Assembly (NCBI GenBank): GCA_020024175.1
Contig: JAHHUB010000037.1
Coordinates: 1-11,746, forward strand
Source: Oscillospiraceae bacterium
GTDB taxonomy: Bacteria; Bacillota; Clostridia; Oscillospirales; Ruminococcaceae
Length of the DNA: 11,746 nt
Reading direction: 5' to 3'
Numbering within the stretch: position 1 is the first letter of the stretch; every line of letters starts with the position of its first letter. Below, piece by piece: positions 1 to 6,704 of the stretch. The notes beneath the pieces are model-generated. The model made no database searches. It was not told where the DNA came from and was given only the letters and a program-made list of their open reading frames with translations. The position numbers and the translations under genes are program-made.

Positions 1-10
1 ATATTGTAAA

Positions 11-30
11 AGGAGAAAGACAGGTAGGGA
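11..30 (+). promoter_or_regulatory. Ribosome binding site of hutH and its expected start region
   Basis: AGGAGA at 11-16 is a good Shine-Dalgarno sequence. It follows a TAA (7-9) that could end an upstream gene, so hutH may be an internal operon gene. At the normal distance, 10 nt after AGGAG, the hutH-frame codon at 26-28 is AGG rather than ATG. No ATG or GTG occurs in the hutH frame before position 59. The site is clear, but which codon it serves is not. Confidence 0.6.
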
Positions 31-58
31 AATTATTATAGGTAATAAAAATCTCACA

Positions 59-1552
59 TTGGATGAATTTGTGGAAGTGGCAAGAAATAAGGCAAAAGTA
101 GTTTTGTCAGAAGAAGCCATTGAAAAAATAAACAAATCCAGAAATGTTGTAGACACATTTGTTGAAAATGAAGATGTTGTTTATGGTATTACAACAGGTT
201 TCGGAAAATTCAGCAATGTTAAAATCTCAAAGGAAGACAGTGATTTACTTCAAAAGAATTTAATTATGACCCATGCAGTAGGTGCTGGCAATCCATTTCC
301 GGAGGAAGTTGTAAGAGGTATGATTTTACTTCGCATAAATAACCTTTCTAAAGGATATTCTGGTGCAAGACTTGTTGTTATCAATACACTTATAGATATG
401 CTCAATAAAGGTGTAGTGCCTCATATACCGGAAAAAGGCTCATTAGGTGCCAGTGGTGATTTGGCTCCTCTTTCCCATATGATTTTACCGATGATAGGAT
501 TGGGTTTGGCTTACTACAACGGTGAGCTTATGCCCGGTGCAGAAGCTATGAAAAAAGCAGGAGTGGAACCTATTGAACTTTCTTCAAAAGAAGGACTTTC
601 TCTTATAAACGGTACACAGGCTATGACTTCTGTAGGAGCTTTGGCTGTGTATGATGCTCTTATGCTATCCAAAGAAGCTGATATTATTGCAGCTCTTTCT
701 GTGGAATCCCACAATGGTATTACAAACGCATATGACCCAAGAATTCAGGAAGTAAGACCTCATAGTGGTCAAATTAAAACTGCTAAAAATTTACTTCAAC
801 TTTTATCTGACAGTAAAATGACAACAAAACAGGGACAAATCAGAGTTCAGGACGCTTATTCTCTCCGCTGCCTGCCTCAAATTCATGGTGCCAGCAAGGA
901 TGCAATAAATTATGTAAAGGAAAAAGTTGAAATTGAAATTAATTCCGTTACTGATAATCCCATTATCTTCGGAGAAACTATGGAAGGCATTTCAGGCGGA
1001 AACTTCCATGGACAGCCAATGGCTTTGGCTTTTGACTTTTTGGGTATTGCCATTGCGGAATTTGCAGATGTTTCTGAAAGACGCATAGAAAGATTGGTAA
1101 ACCCTGCTTTAAGTGAACTGCCTGCATTTTTAACCGAACATGGCGGACTTAATTCAGGATTTATGATTGTTCAATATTCTGCTGCATCTTTGGTTTCCGA
1201 AAATAAAGTTTTGGCTCACCCTGCCAGTGTTGACAGCATACCTTCTTCCGCAAACCAGGAAGACCATGTTTCCATGGGTACAATAGCTGCAAGAAAAGCA
1301 GCTGAAATCCTTAAAAACTCCAGAAGAGTTTTGGCTATGGAACTTATGTGTGCCTGCCAGGGAATTGACCTTAGGGGAAAGAAAGATTTGGGTAAAGGTA
1401 CAGCCCCTGTTTATGATATGGTCAGAAATGTGGTTCCAATGCTTAAAGAGGACAGAGAACTTTATGAGGACATCAATAAATGTGAACAGCTCCTCATTGA
1501 CGGTTCCATTATTAAGGCTTCCGAAAAGGCAGCAGGCGAAATTCTCGCATAA
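59..1552 (+). CDS. hutH: Histidine ammonia-lyase (histidase, EC 4.3.1.3)
   Basis: It removes ammonia from L-histidine to give trans-urocanate, the first step of histidine breakdown in the cytoplasm. The Ala-Ser-Gly triad that cyclises into the MIO electrophile is at residues 131-133 (GSLGASGDLAPLSH). The active-site Tyr lies in YGITTGFG (Y42), and the C-terminal SSANQEDHVSMG signature is also present. Position 59 (TTG) is the only usual start codon in frame near the 5' end, but it has no Shine-Dalgarno sequence at a workable distance. The frame is open to the window edge, and the 11 codons before 59 encode typical HutH N-terminal sequence (EIIIGNKNLT). Starting at codon 26 would give 508 residues and move the triad to 142-144 and the Tyr to 53, the same numbers as in Pseudomonas putida HutH. 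The true start is therefore probably upstream of 59. It is the first gene of the hut operon seen here, 43 nt before hutU. Function is nearly certain; the start is not. Confidence 0.96.
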   Translation: MDEFVEVARNKAKVVLSEEAIEKINKSRNVVDTFVENEDVVYGITTGFGKFSNVKISKEDSDLLQKNLIMTHAVGAGNPFPEEVVRGMILLRINNLSKGYSGARLVVINTLIDMLNKGVVPHIPEKGSLGASGDLAPLSHMILPMIGLGLAYYNGELMPGAEAMKKAGVEPIELSSKEGLSLINGTQAMTSVGALAVYDALMLSKEADIIAALSVESHNGITNAYDPRIQEVRPHSGQIKTAKNLLQLLSDSKMTTKQGQIRVQDAYSLRCLPQIHGASKDAINYVKEKVEIEINSVTDNPIIFGETMEGISGGNFHGQPMALAFDFLGIAIAEFADVSERRIERLVNPALSELPAFLTEHGGLNSGFMIVQYSAASLVSENKVLAHPASVDSIPSSANQEDHVSMGTIAARKAAEILKNSRRVLAMELMCACQGIDLRGKKDLGKGTAPVYDMVRNVVPMLKEDRELYEDINKCEQLLIDGSIIKASEKAAGEILA

Positions 1553-1595
1553 TTGATATATAAAATTAAATTTTAAGATAGAGAGGTAATTTAAA

Positions 1596-3614
1596 ATGAC
1601 AAATTTTGATATTGCCAATGCAATGACAATTAAACTTGATGATGAACTTCCGGAGATGCCGGAATTTGACCCTGCTTACCGCAGAGCTCCCGACAGAGGA
1701 TTTACACTTACCAAAGCTCAAACAGAAACAGCACTAAAAAATGCACTTAGATATATTCCCGAAAAATATCATGCTAAACTGGCTCCTGAGTTTTTAAACG
1801 AACTTAAAACCAGAGGCAGAATTTATGGTTATCGTTTCAGACCTGCCGGTAAACTTTACGGAAAACCCATTGATGAATACAAGGGAAAATGTGTAGAAGG
1901 CAAAGCCTTTCAAGTTATGATTGACAATAACTTGGATTTTGATGTAGCTTTGTACCCATATGAACTGGTTACATATGGTGAAACAGGTCAGGTTTGTCAA
2001 AACTGGATGCAGTACAGACTTATAAAAAAATATTTGGAAAATCTTACTCAGGATCAAACTTTGGTAATTGAATCAGGTCATCCGCTAGGACTTTTTAAAT
2101 CAAAACCCACAGCTCCCCGTGTAGTAATTACCAACGGTCTTATGATTGGTATGTTTGATACTCATAAAGATTTTCATGAAGCACAGCAAATGGGTGTTAC
2201 AAATTACGGACAAATGACAGCAGGTGGCTGGATGTACATAGGTCCTCAAGGAATTGTTCATGGTACATTTAATACAATTTTGAATGCCGGACGCATGAAA
2301 CTGGGTATTCCAGCAGACGGAGATTTGGCAGGTGTACTTTTTGTTACCAGTGGTTTGGGAGGAATGAGTGGAGCTCAGCCTAAAGCTGTTGAAATTGCAG
2401 GAGGAGTTGGCATTATCGCTGAAGTTGACTACTCCAGAATTATGACAAGATATAACCAAGGCTGGGTAAGCAAGATTGCAGAAACTCCAGAAGAAGCTTT
2501 CAAAATCGCTGATGAATACATAGCTAAGAAAGAACCTATGTCCATAGCTTACCATGGAAATATTGTAGACATTTTGGAATATGCAGTTAAGGAAAATATC
2601 CAAATTCCTTTGTTGTCAGACCAAACTTCCTGCCATGCAGTTTATGACGGCGGTTATTGTCCTGCTGGCATTACATTTGAGGAAAGAACAAGACTTCTTA
2701 AAGAAGAACATGATAAATTCTGTGAAATGGTTGATGCTACTTTGGCTCGCCATTATAATGCGATTAAAACTTTGACAGAAAGAGGAACCTACTTCTTTGA
2801 TTATGGAAATTCCTTTATGAAAGCTATCTATGACAGCGGAATTAATGAAATTGCCAAGAATGGATATGACGAAAAAGACGGATTTATTTGGCCATCCTAT
2901 GTTGAAGATATTATGGGACCCATGCTCTTTGACTATGGTTATGGACCATTCAGATGGGTATGTTTAAGCGGAAAACCGGAAGATCTTCACAAAACCGACC
3001 TTGCAGCTATGTCCTGCATAGACCCTAACAGACGCAGTCAGGACAGAGATAACTATGTTTGGATCAGAGATGCTGAAAAGAACAAGCTGGTTGTAGGTAC
3101 ACAGGCAAGAATTCTCTATCAGGACGCTTATGGCAGAATGAGAATCGCTCTTAAATTCAACGAAATGGTTAAAAATGGTGAAATCGGACCTGTTATGTTA
3201 GGACGGGATCACCATGATGTCAGCGGTACAGACTCACCATTCAGAGAAACTTCCAACATTAAGGATGGAAGTAATGTAACAGCCGATATGGCTATTCAGT
3301 GTTACGCAGGAAATGCAGCCAGAGGCATGAGCCTTATTGCACTTCACAATGGCGGCGGTGTAGGTACAAGCAAATCCATAAATGGCGGTTTCGGTATGGT
3401 ATTGGATGGTAGCCAGAGAGCTTCCGATACAATCGCCAATGCTATGCTTTGGGATGTTATGGGTGGTGTTGCAAGAAGAAACTGGGCAAGAAACCCTCAT
3501 GCTATTGAAACATCTATAGAATACAACAAACTAAACCCTGAAACAGACCATATTACAATTCCTTATCTTGCAGATGAAGAATTGGTTAAGAAAGAAGTCG
3601 AAAAACTGTTCTAA
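1596..3614 (+). CDS. hutU: Urocanate hydratase (urocanase, EC 4.2.1.49), long form
   Basis: It adds water to urocanate to form 4-imidazolone-5-propionate, using tightly bound NAD+ as an electrophile. The NAD-binding signature GLGGMSGAQ is at residues 253-261, preceded by the conserved YGQMTAGG and IGPQGIVHGT segments. The catalytic-type Cys sits in FGPFRWVCLSG (C456), and RDHHDVSGTDSPFRETSN and the glycine-rich ALHNGGGVG follow. At 672 residues it is about 115 longer than the Bacillus and Pseudomonas enzymes. It matches the long type known from animals (human UROC1, about 676), including the N-terminal ALRYIPEKYHAKLAPEF region and an extra segment before the catalytic Cys. ATG 1596 has GAGAGG (1581-1586) 9 nt upstream. 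It is second in the operon, and an 85-nt gap with a hairpin separates it from hutI. Confidence 0.97.
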   Translation: MTNFDIANAMTIKLDDELPEMPEFDPAYRRAPDRGFTLTKAQTETALKNALRYIPEKYHAKLAPEFLNELKTRGRIYGYRFRPAGKLYGKPIDEYKGKCVEGKAFQVMIDNNLDFDVALYPYELVTYGETGQVCQNWMQYRLIKKYLENLTQDQTLVIESGHPLGLFKSKPTAPRVVITNGLMIGMFDTHKDFHEAQQMGVTNYGQMTAGGWMYIGPQGIVHGTFNTILNAGRMKLGIPADGDLAGVLFVTSGLGGMSGAQPKAVEIAGGVGIIAEVDYSRIMTRYNQGWVSKIAETPEEAFKIADEYIAKKEPMSIAYHGNIVDILEYAVKENIQIPLLSDQTSCHAVYDGGYCPAGITFEERTRLLKEEHDKFCEMVDATLARHYNAIKTLTERGTYFFDYGNSFMKAIYDSGINEIAKNGYDEKDGFIWPSYVEDIMGPMLFDYGYGPFRWVCLSGKPEDLHKTDLAAMSCIDPNRRSQDRDNYVWIRDAEKNKLVVGTQARILYQDAYGRMRIALKFNEMVKNGEIGPVMLGRDHHDVSGTDSPFRETSNIKDGSNVTADMAIQCYAGNAARGMSLIALHNGGGVGTSKSINGGFGMVLDGSQRASDTIANAMLWDVMGGVARRNWARNPHAIETSIEYNKLNPETDHITIPYLADEELVKKEVEKLF

Positions 3615-3623
3615 TCAAAATAA

Positions 3624-3661
3624 GAATATTCCACTTTTCATGGTATAAAAGTGGAATATTC
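3624..3661. repeat. Perfect 15-bp hairpin in the hutU-hutI gap
   Basis: The arms at 3624-3638 and 3647-3661 are exact inverted complements around an 8-nt loop. On the + strand only CTTTG follows, so it is a poor terminator for the hut transcript. On the - strand it is followed by TTATTTTG, a better U-tract, although no gene ends there in that direction. In the operon it may act as a partial terminator, a processing site or a 3'-end stabiliser that changes the hutHU to hutI-ftcD ratio. The structure is clear; its role is inferred. Confidence 0.7.
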
Positions 3662-3699
3662 CTTTGAAAACAGATATATTTAAGACAGAAAGGCTTAAA

Positions 3700-4947
3700 A
3701 TGAAAAAACTACTTATAAAAAATGCCTCTGAGCTGGTTACTTGCAGTGGTTTTACAGCTAAAAAAGGCAAAGAAATGATGGATTTGCACATAATCGAAAA
3801 TGGTGCCGTATATTGTGAGGATGGTATCATCAAAGAAGTGGGCAAAACTAATGATTTATTAAAATATGAAACCACTGATTGTGAAATTTTTGATGCAAAA
3901 GGCAAAGCAGTTCTGCCGGGATTTGTAGATTCACACACTCACCTTACATTCGGCGGCTACAGAGCAGATGAATTTAACTGGAGACTTCGTGGGGACAGTT
4001 ATATGTCAATAATGGAACGAGGGGGCGGAATTATAAATTCTGTCACATCAACCCATGAAGCCAGTGAAGAAGAACTCACCGAAATAGCATTAAAAAGACT
4101 TAAATCCATGCTTTCCTATGGAGTTACCACTGTGGAGGCAAAAAGCGGCTACGGACTTGACTTTGACACTGAAATGAAACAACTTCACATTAACAAAAAG
4201 CTGAATGATCTGCAGCCCATAGACATTGTCAGTACTTATTTGGGAGCTCACTCTGTACCTGCCCAATATAAAAATGGTGGAGAAGATAAATATATTGACT
4301 ACATTATTGAAAAGGTTATGCCTGTAGTTAAAGAAGAAAAACTTGCTGATTTTGTGGATATATTTGTAGAAAAAAATGTTTTTTCAGTGGAACATGGCAG
4401 AAAACTTTTAAATAAAGCTAAGGAAATGGGATTTAAAACCAAAATTCATGCCGACGAAATGGTGTCGTTAGGTGGCAGTGAATTGGCAGCAGAAGTAGGT
4501 TGTACTTCTGCAGACCATTTGCTTCATGCCTCAGATAAGGGAATTTCAGATATGGCTAAAGCAGGAGTTATAGCAACAGTTCTTCCCTGTACTGCATTTA
4601 ACCTTAAAGAAGATTATGCAAGGGGCAGAAAAATGATTGATGAGGGCTGTGCATTGGCAATAGCTACTGATTTTAACCCGGGAAGTTGTTTCTGTGAAAA
4701 TCTTGCTCTGGCATTTTTGCTTGCCTGTCTTTATATGGACATAAGAGTGGAAGAAGCTGTAACAGCAATTACTATAAACGGTGCTGCTGCTGTAGGCAGA
4801 GAAAAAACCATAGGCAGTATAGATATTGGAAAACAAGCCGACTTTGCAGTTTTGGAATTTCCAAGCTATAAATATATTCCGTATCATATCGGCACAAGCA
4901 GTGTGGAAACAGTTATTAAAAAAGGCAAAATTGTTTTTAACCGCTGA
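3700..4947 (+). CDS. hutI: Imidazolonepropionase (EC 3.5.2.7)
   Basis: It hydrolyses the ring of 4-imidazolone-5-propionate to N-formimino-L-glutamate, the third step of the pathway. It belongs to the metal-dependent amidohydrolase superfamily. The DSHTHL motif gives metal ligands H79 and H81. Further ligands are H250 (KIHADE) and D324 (ATDFNPGS), and H273 sits in SADHLLHASD. The substrate-binding LTFGGYRADEF and AHSVPAQYK segments are present. At 415 residues the length is normal. ATG 3700 is chosen because AGAAAGG (3687-3693) precedes it and family alignment begins there. An in-frame TTG at 3664 would add 12 unconserved residues, has no binding site and abuts the hairpin. It is third in the operon, 27 nt before ftcD. 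Confidence 0.96.
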   Translation: MKKLLIKNASELVTCSGFTAKKGKEMMDLHIIENGAVYCEDGIIKEVGKTNDLLKYETTDCEIFDAKGKAVLPGFVDSHTHLTFGGYRADEFNWRLRGDSYMSIMERGGGIINSVTSTHEASEEELTEIALKRLKSMLSYGVTTVEAKSGYGLDFDTEMKQLHINKKLNDLQPIDIVSTYLGAHSVPAQYKNGGEDKYIDYIIEKVMPVVKEEKLADFVDIFVEKNVFSVEHGRKLLNKAKEMGFKTKIHADEMVSLGGSELAAEVGCTSADHLLHASDKGISDMAKAGVIATVLPCTAFNLKEDYARGRKMIDEGCALAIATDFNPGSCFCENLALAFLLACLYMDIRVEEAVTAITINGAAAVGREKTIGSIDIGKQADFAVLEFPSYKYIPYHIGTSSVETVIKKGKIVFNR

Positions 4948-4974
4948 TTTAAAATAAAAGAGAGGTAAAATAAC

Positions 4975-5874
4975 ATGGCTAAGATAATTGAATGCATTCC
5001 AAACTTTTCCGAAGGAAGAAACAAAGAAGTAATCGAAGGCTTGGCAGAAGTTGCCAGAAGTGTACCTGGAGTAACTCTCCTTGACTACAGCTGGGATGAA
5101 AGCCACAACAGAAGTGTATTTACACTGGTAGGAGATGAAAAAGGTATACCTGAAGTTGCTTTCAGATTGTGCAAAAAAGCCAGTGAAACCATTGACCTTA
5201 CAAAACATGAGGGAGCACATCCCAGAATGGGTGCTACCGATGTTATTCCCTTTGTTCCTGTAAAAGATGTAACAGTGGAAGAATGTATTGAGATTTCAAA
5301 ACAAGTTGGTGAGAGAATTTACAACGAACTTAAAATCCCAAGTTTCCTGTATGAAGATTCCGCTACAACACCAGAAAGAAAAAATCTTGCAAAAGTGAGA
5401 AAGGGTCAATTTGAGGGTATGCCCGAAAAACTTTTGCAGCCTGAATGGGCTCCCGACTATGGCGAAAGAAAAATTCACCCAACAGCAGGAATTACAGCTA
5501 TTGGTGCAAGAATGCCACTGGTTGCATTCAATGTAAACTTAGATACACCGGATATTGAAATTGCAAATAAAATTGCCAAGGTTATAAGAGGTTCCAGCGG
5601 CGGATTTAAATACTGTAAAGCTTTAGGGGTAATGTTGGAAGACAGAAATATAGCTCAGGTTTCCATGAATATGGTAAACTATGAAGGTACACCTCTTTAC
5701 AGAGTTTTTGAAACAATCCGCAGTGAAGCAGATCGTTATGGTGTACGAATTATAGGCAGTGAGGTTATAGGACTTACTCCGGCAAAAGCTCTTATTGATT
5801 GTGCTGAATACTATTTGAAGATAGAAAATTTTGATTATAATAAACAAGTACTTGAAAATCATATTATAGGTTAG
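4975..5874 (+). CDS. ftcD: Glutamate formimidoyltransferase (EC 2.1.2.5)
   Basis: It moves the formimino group of N-formimino-L-glutamate to tetrahydrofolate, giving glutamate and 5-formimino-THF. The protein starts with the family signature IECIPNFSEGR. The catalytic His is in HEGAHPRMGATDVIPFVP (H82, the same number as in the mammalian enzyme), and the folate-side region GARMPLVAFNVNL follows near residues 178-190. Its 299 residues cover only the transferase half of the fused animal FTCD, about 541 residues; the cyclodeaminase half is the next gene. ATG 4975 has GAGAGG (4960-4965) 9 nt upstream. The string GAGAGGTAA there is identical to the one before hutU. Its presence means this operon disposes of formiminoglutamate through folate rather than by HutG or HutF hydrolysis. 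Confidence 0.95.
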   Translation: MAKIIECIPNFSEGRNKEVIEGLAEVARSVPGVTLLDYSWDESHNRSVFTLVGDEKGIPEVAFRLCKKASETIDLTKHEGAHPRMGATDVIPFVPVKDVTVEECIEISKQVGERIYNELKIPSFLYEDSATTPERKNLAKVRKGQFEGMPEKLLQPEWAPDYGERKIHPTAGITAIGARMPLVAFNVNLDTPDIEIANKIAKVIRGSSGGFKYCKALGVMLEDRNIAQVSMNMVNYEGTPLYRVFETIRSEADRYGVRIIGSEVIGLTPAKALIDCAEYYLKIENFDYNKQVLENHIIG

Positions 5875-5886
5875 GAGATAATTAAA

Positions 5887-6513
5887 ATGAAATTAGTTGA
5901 ACTTAAAGTAAATGAATTTTGTGATGTACTTTCTTCCGATGCACCTGCACCTGGCGGTGGCAGCACAGCTGCTTTGGAAGGTGCAGTGGGAGCTGCTCTT
6001 ACAGCTATGGTAGCTTCTCTGACTTTGGGTAAGAAGAAATATGCGGAATATGAAGATATAGCTAAGGAAACAATCCAAAAAGCAAATCAAATTAAAATTA
6101 AATTTATTGATGTATTGGACAGAGATACAGAAGCTTTTAATGGTGTCAGTGCAGTATTTGCCATGCCTAAAAATACGGATGATGAAAAAGCAGCCAGAAA
6201 AGAAGCAATGCAGAAAGCTCTCAAAGCCTGCACTGAAACACCTATGGAAATGATGGAACTTTGTCTTGAATCTCTGAAAGTTACAGAATCAATTTTGGGT
6301 AAATTCAATACCAGTGCAGCCAGCGACTTAGGGGTATCAGCTTTGAGCATTAAAGCTGCTGTTCAAGGAGCATGGCTCAATGTTCTCATTAATTTGGCAG
6401 GAATTAACGATGAGGAATATGTAAAGGAATATAAAGAAAAGGGACAGAAGATTTTAGATCAGGTTCTTCCTTTAGCTGATAAAATTTACAATGAAATTCT
6501 CAGCATTATCTAA
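5887..6513 (+). CDS. Formimidoyl-THF cyclodeaminase / methenyl-THF cyclohydrolase family protein
   Basis: This small all-helical FTCD_C-family protein has 208 residues and the hallmark loop APAPGGGSTAALEGAVGAAL near residues 19-38. Family members are either formimidoyltetrahydrofolate cyclodeaminase (EC 4.3.1.4; 5-formimino-THF to 5,10-methenyl-THF plus ammonia) or the FchA-type methenyl-THF cyclohydrolase of clostridial purine fermenters (EC 3.5.4.9). Sequence alone does not separate these. Placement directly after the formimidoyltransferase favours cyclodeaminase, making the pair a split version of animal FTCD. The ribosome binding site AGGAG (5873-5877) overlaps the TAG stop of ftcD, and the gap is 12 nt, so the two are probably translationally coupled and made in equal amounts. 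It is the last gene of the operon, with a terminator starting at its stop codon. Confidence 0.92.
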   Translation: MKLVELKVNEFCDVLSSDAPAPGGGSTAALEGAVGAALTAMVASLTLGKKKYAEYEDIAKETIQKANQIKIKFIDVLDRDTEAFNGVSAVFAMPKNTDDEKAARKEAMQKALKACTETPMEMMELCLESLKVTESILGKFNTSAASDLGVSALSIKAAVQGAWLNVLINLAGINDEEYVKEYKEKGQKILDQVLPLADKIYNEILSII

Positions 6514-6553
6514 AAATAAAACGCAGAAGTTTTAACTTCTGCGTTTTATTTTT
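6514..6553 (+). terminator. Intrinsic terminator of the hut operon
   Basis: The GC-bearing core pairs 6521-6529 with 6536-6544 around a 6-nt loop, flanked by an A-run (pairing back into the stop codon) and a T-rich tail (TTTTATTTTTATT). It lies directly after the cyclodeaminase stop and ends the hut transcript before the next, separately promoted gene. Confidence 0.93.
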
Positions 6554-6587
6554 ATTATATAGAGTATATATAATTTACTAAAAAAGG

Positions 6588-6616
6588 TTGTTTTTATATA
6601 TTATTAAGAGTATAAT
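6588..6616 (+). promoter_or_regulatory. Sigma-A-type promoter of the c-di-GMP gene
   Basis: TTGTTT (6588-6593) and a perfect TATAAT (6611-6616) are separated by 17 nt, which predicts a start near 6623 and a leader of about 80 nt. The leader is AT-rich, with only a weak CTTTG/CAAAG hairpin (6660-6664 / 6677-6681). No operator is recognised. Confidence 0.7.
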
Positions 6617-6704
6617 ACAGTTGAGTATATTTTATTATATAAATTTAGTTATAATTATTCTTTGATATCTTTATAACAAAGCAGACGGAGTGAAGAATAA
6701 AATT

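Noticed and set aside
1154..1618. 154-codon open frame on the - strand over the 3' part of hutH
   Set aside because: It is antisense to the conserved HutH C-terminus and has no family resemblance.
2100..2603. 167-codon open frame on the - strand inside hutU
   Set aside because: It is antisense to the NAD-binding region of urocanase and is a shadow of that coding sequence.
3664..3699. TTG 3664 as the hutI start
   Set aside because: It has no Shine-Dalgarno sequence, abuts the hairpin, and the 12 added residues do not resemble HutI. ATG 3700 has a proper site.
4546..5220. 224-codon open frame on the - strand across hutI and ftcD
   Set aside because: It lies antisense to two strongly conserved genes, has no ribosome binding site and shows biased, repetitive composition (Cys, Phe, Ser, Tyr). 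It is a shadow frame.
6621..6655. Second promoter TTGAGT...TATAAT before the c-di-GMP gene
   Set aside because: The spacer is 23 nt, too long. The TTGTTT-17-TATAAT pair just upstream is much better.
6690..6704. GTG 6690 as the start of the c-di-GMP gene
   Set aside because: The only ribosome binding site nearby (GGAG, 6687-6690) overlaps this codon and so cannot serve it. The five extra residues carry no domain. It remains possible but is less likely than ATG 6705.
6617..6704. c-di-GMP riboswitch in the leader of the c-di-GMP gene
   Set aside because: The leader is AT-rich and lacks the conserved GEMM-type core strings and paired arms. Only a weak 5-bp hairpin is seen.
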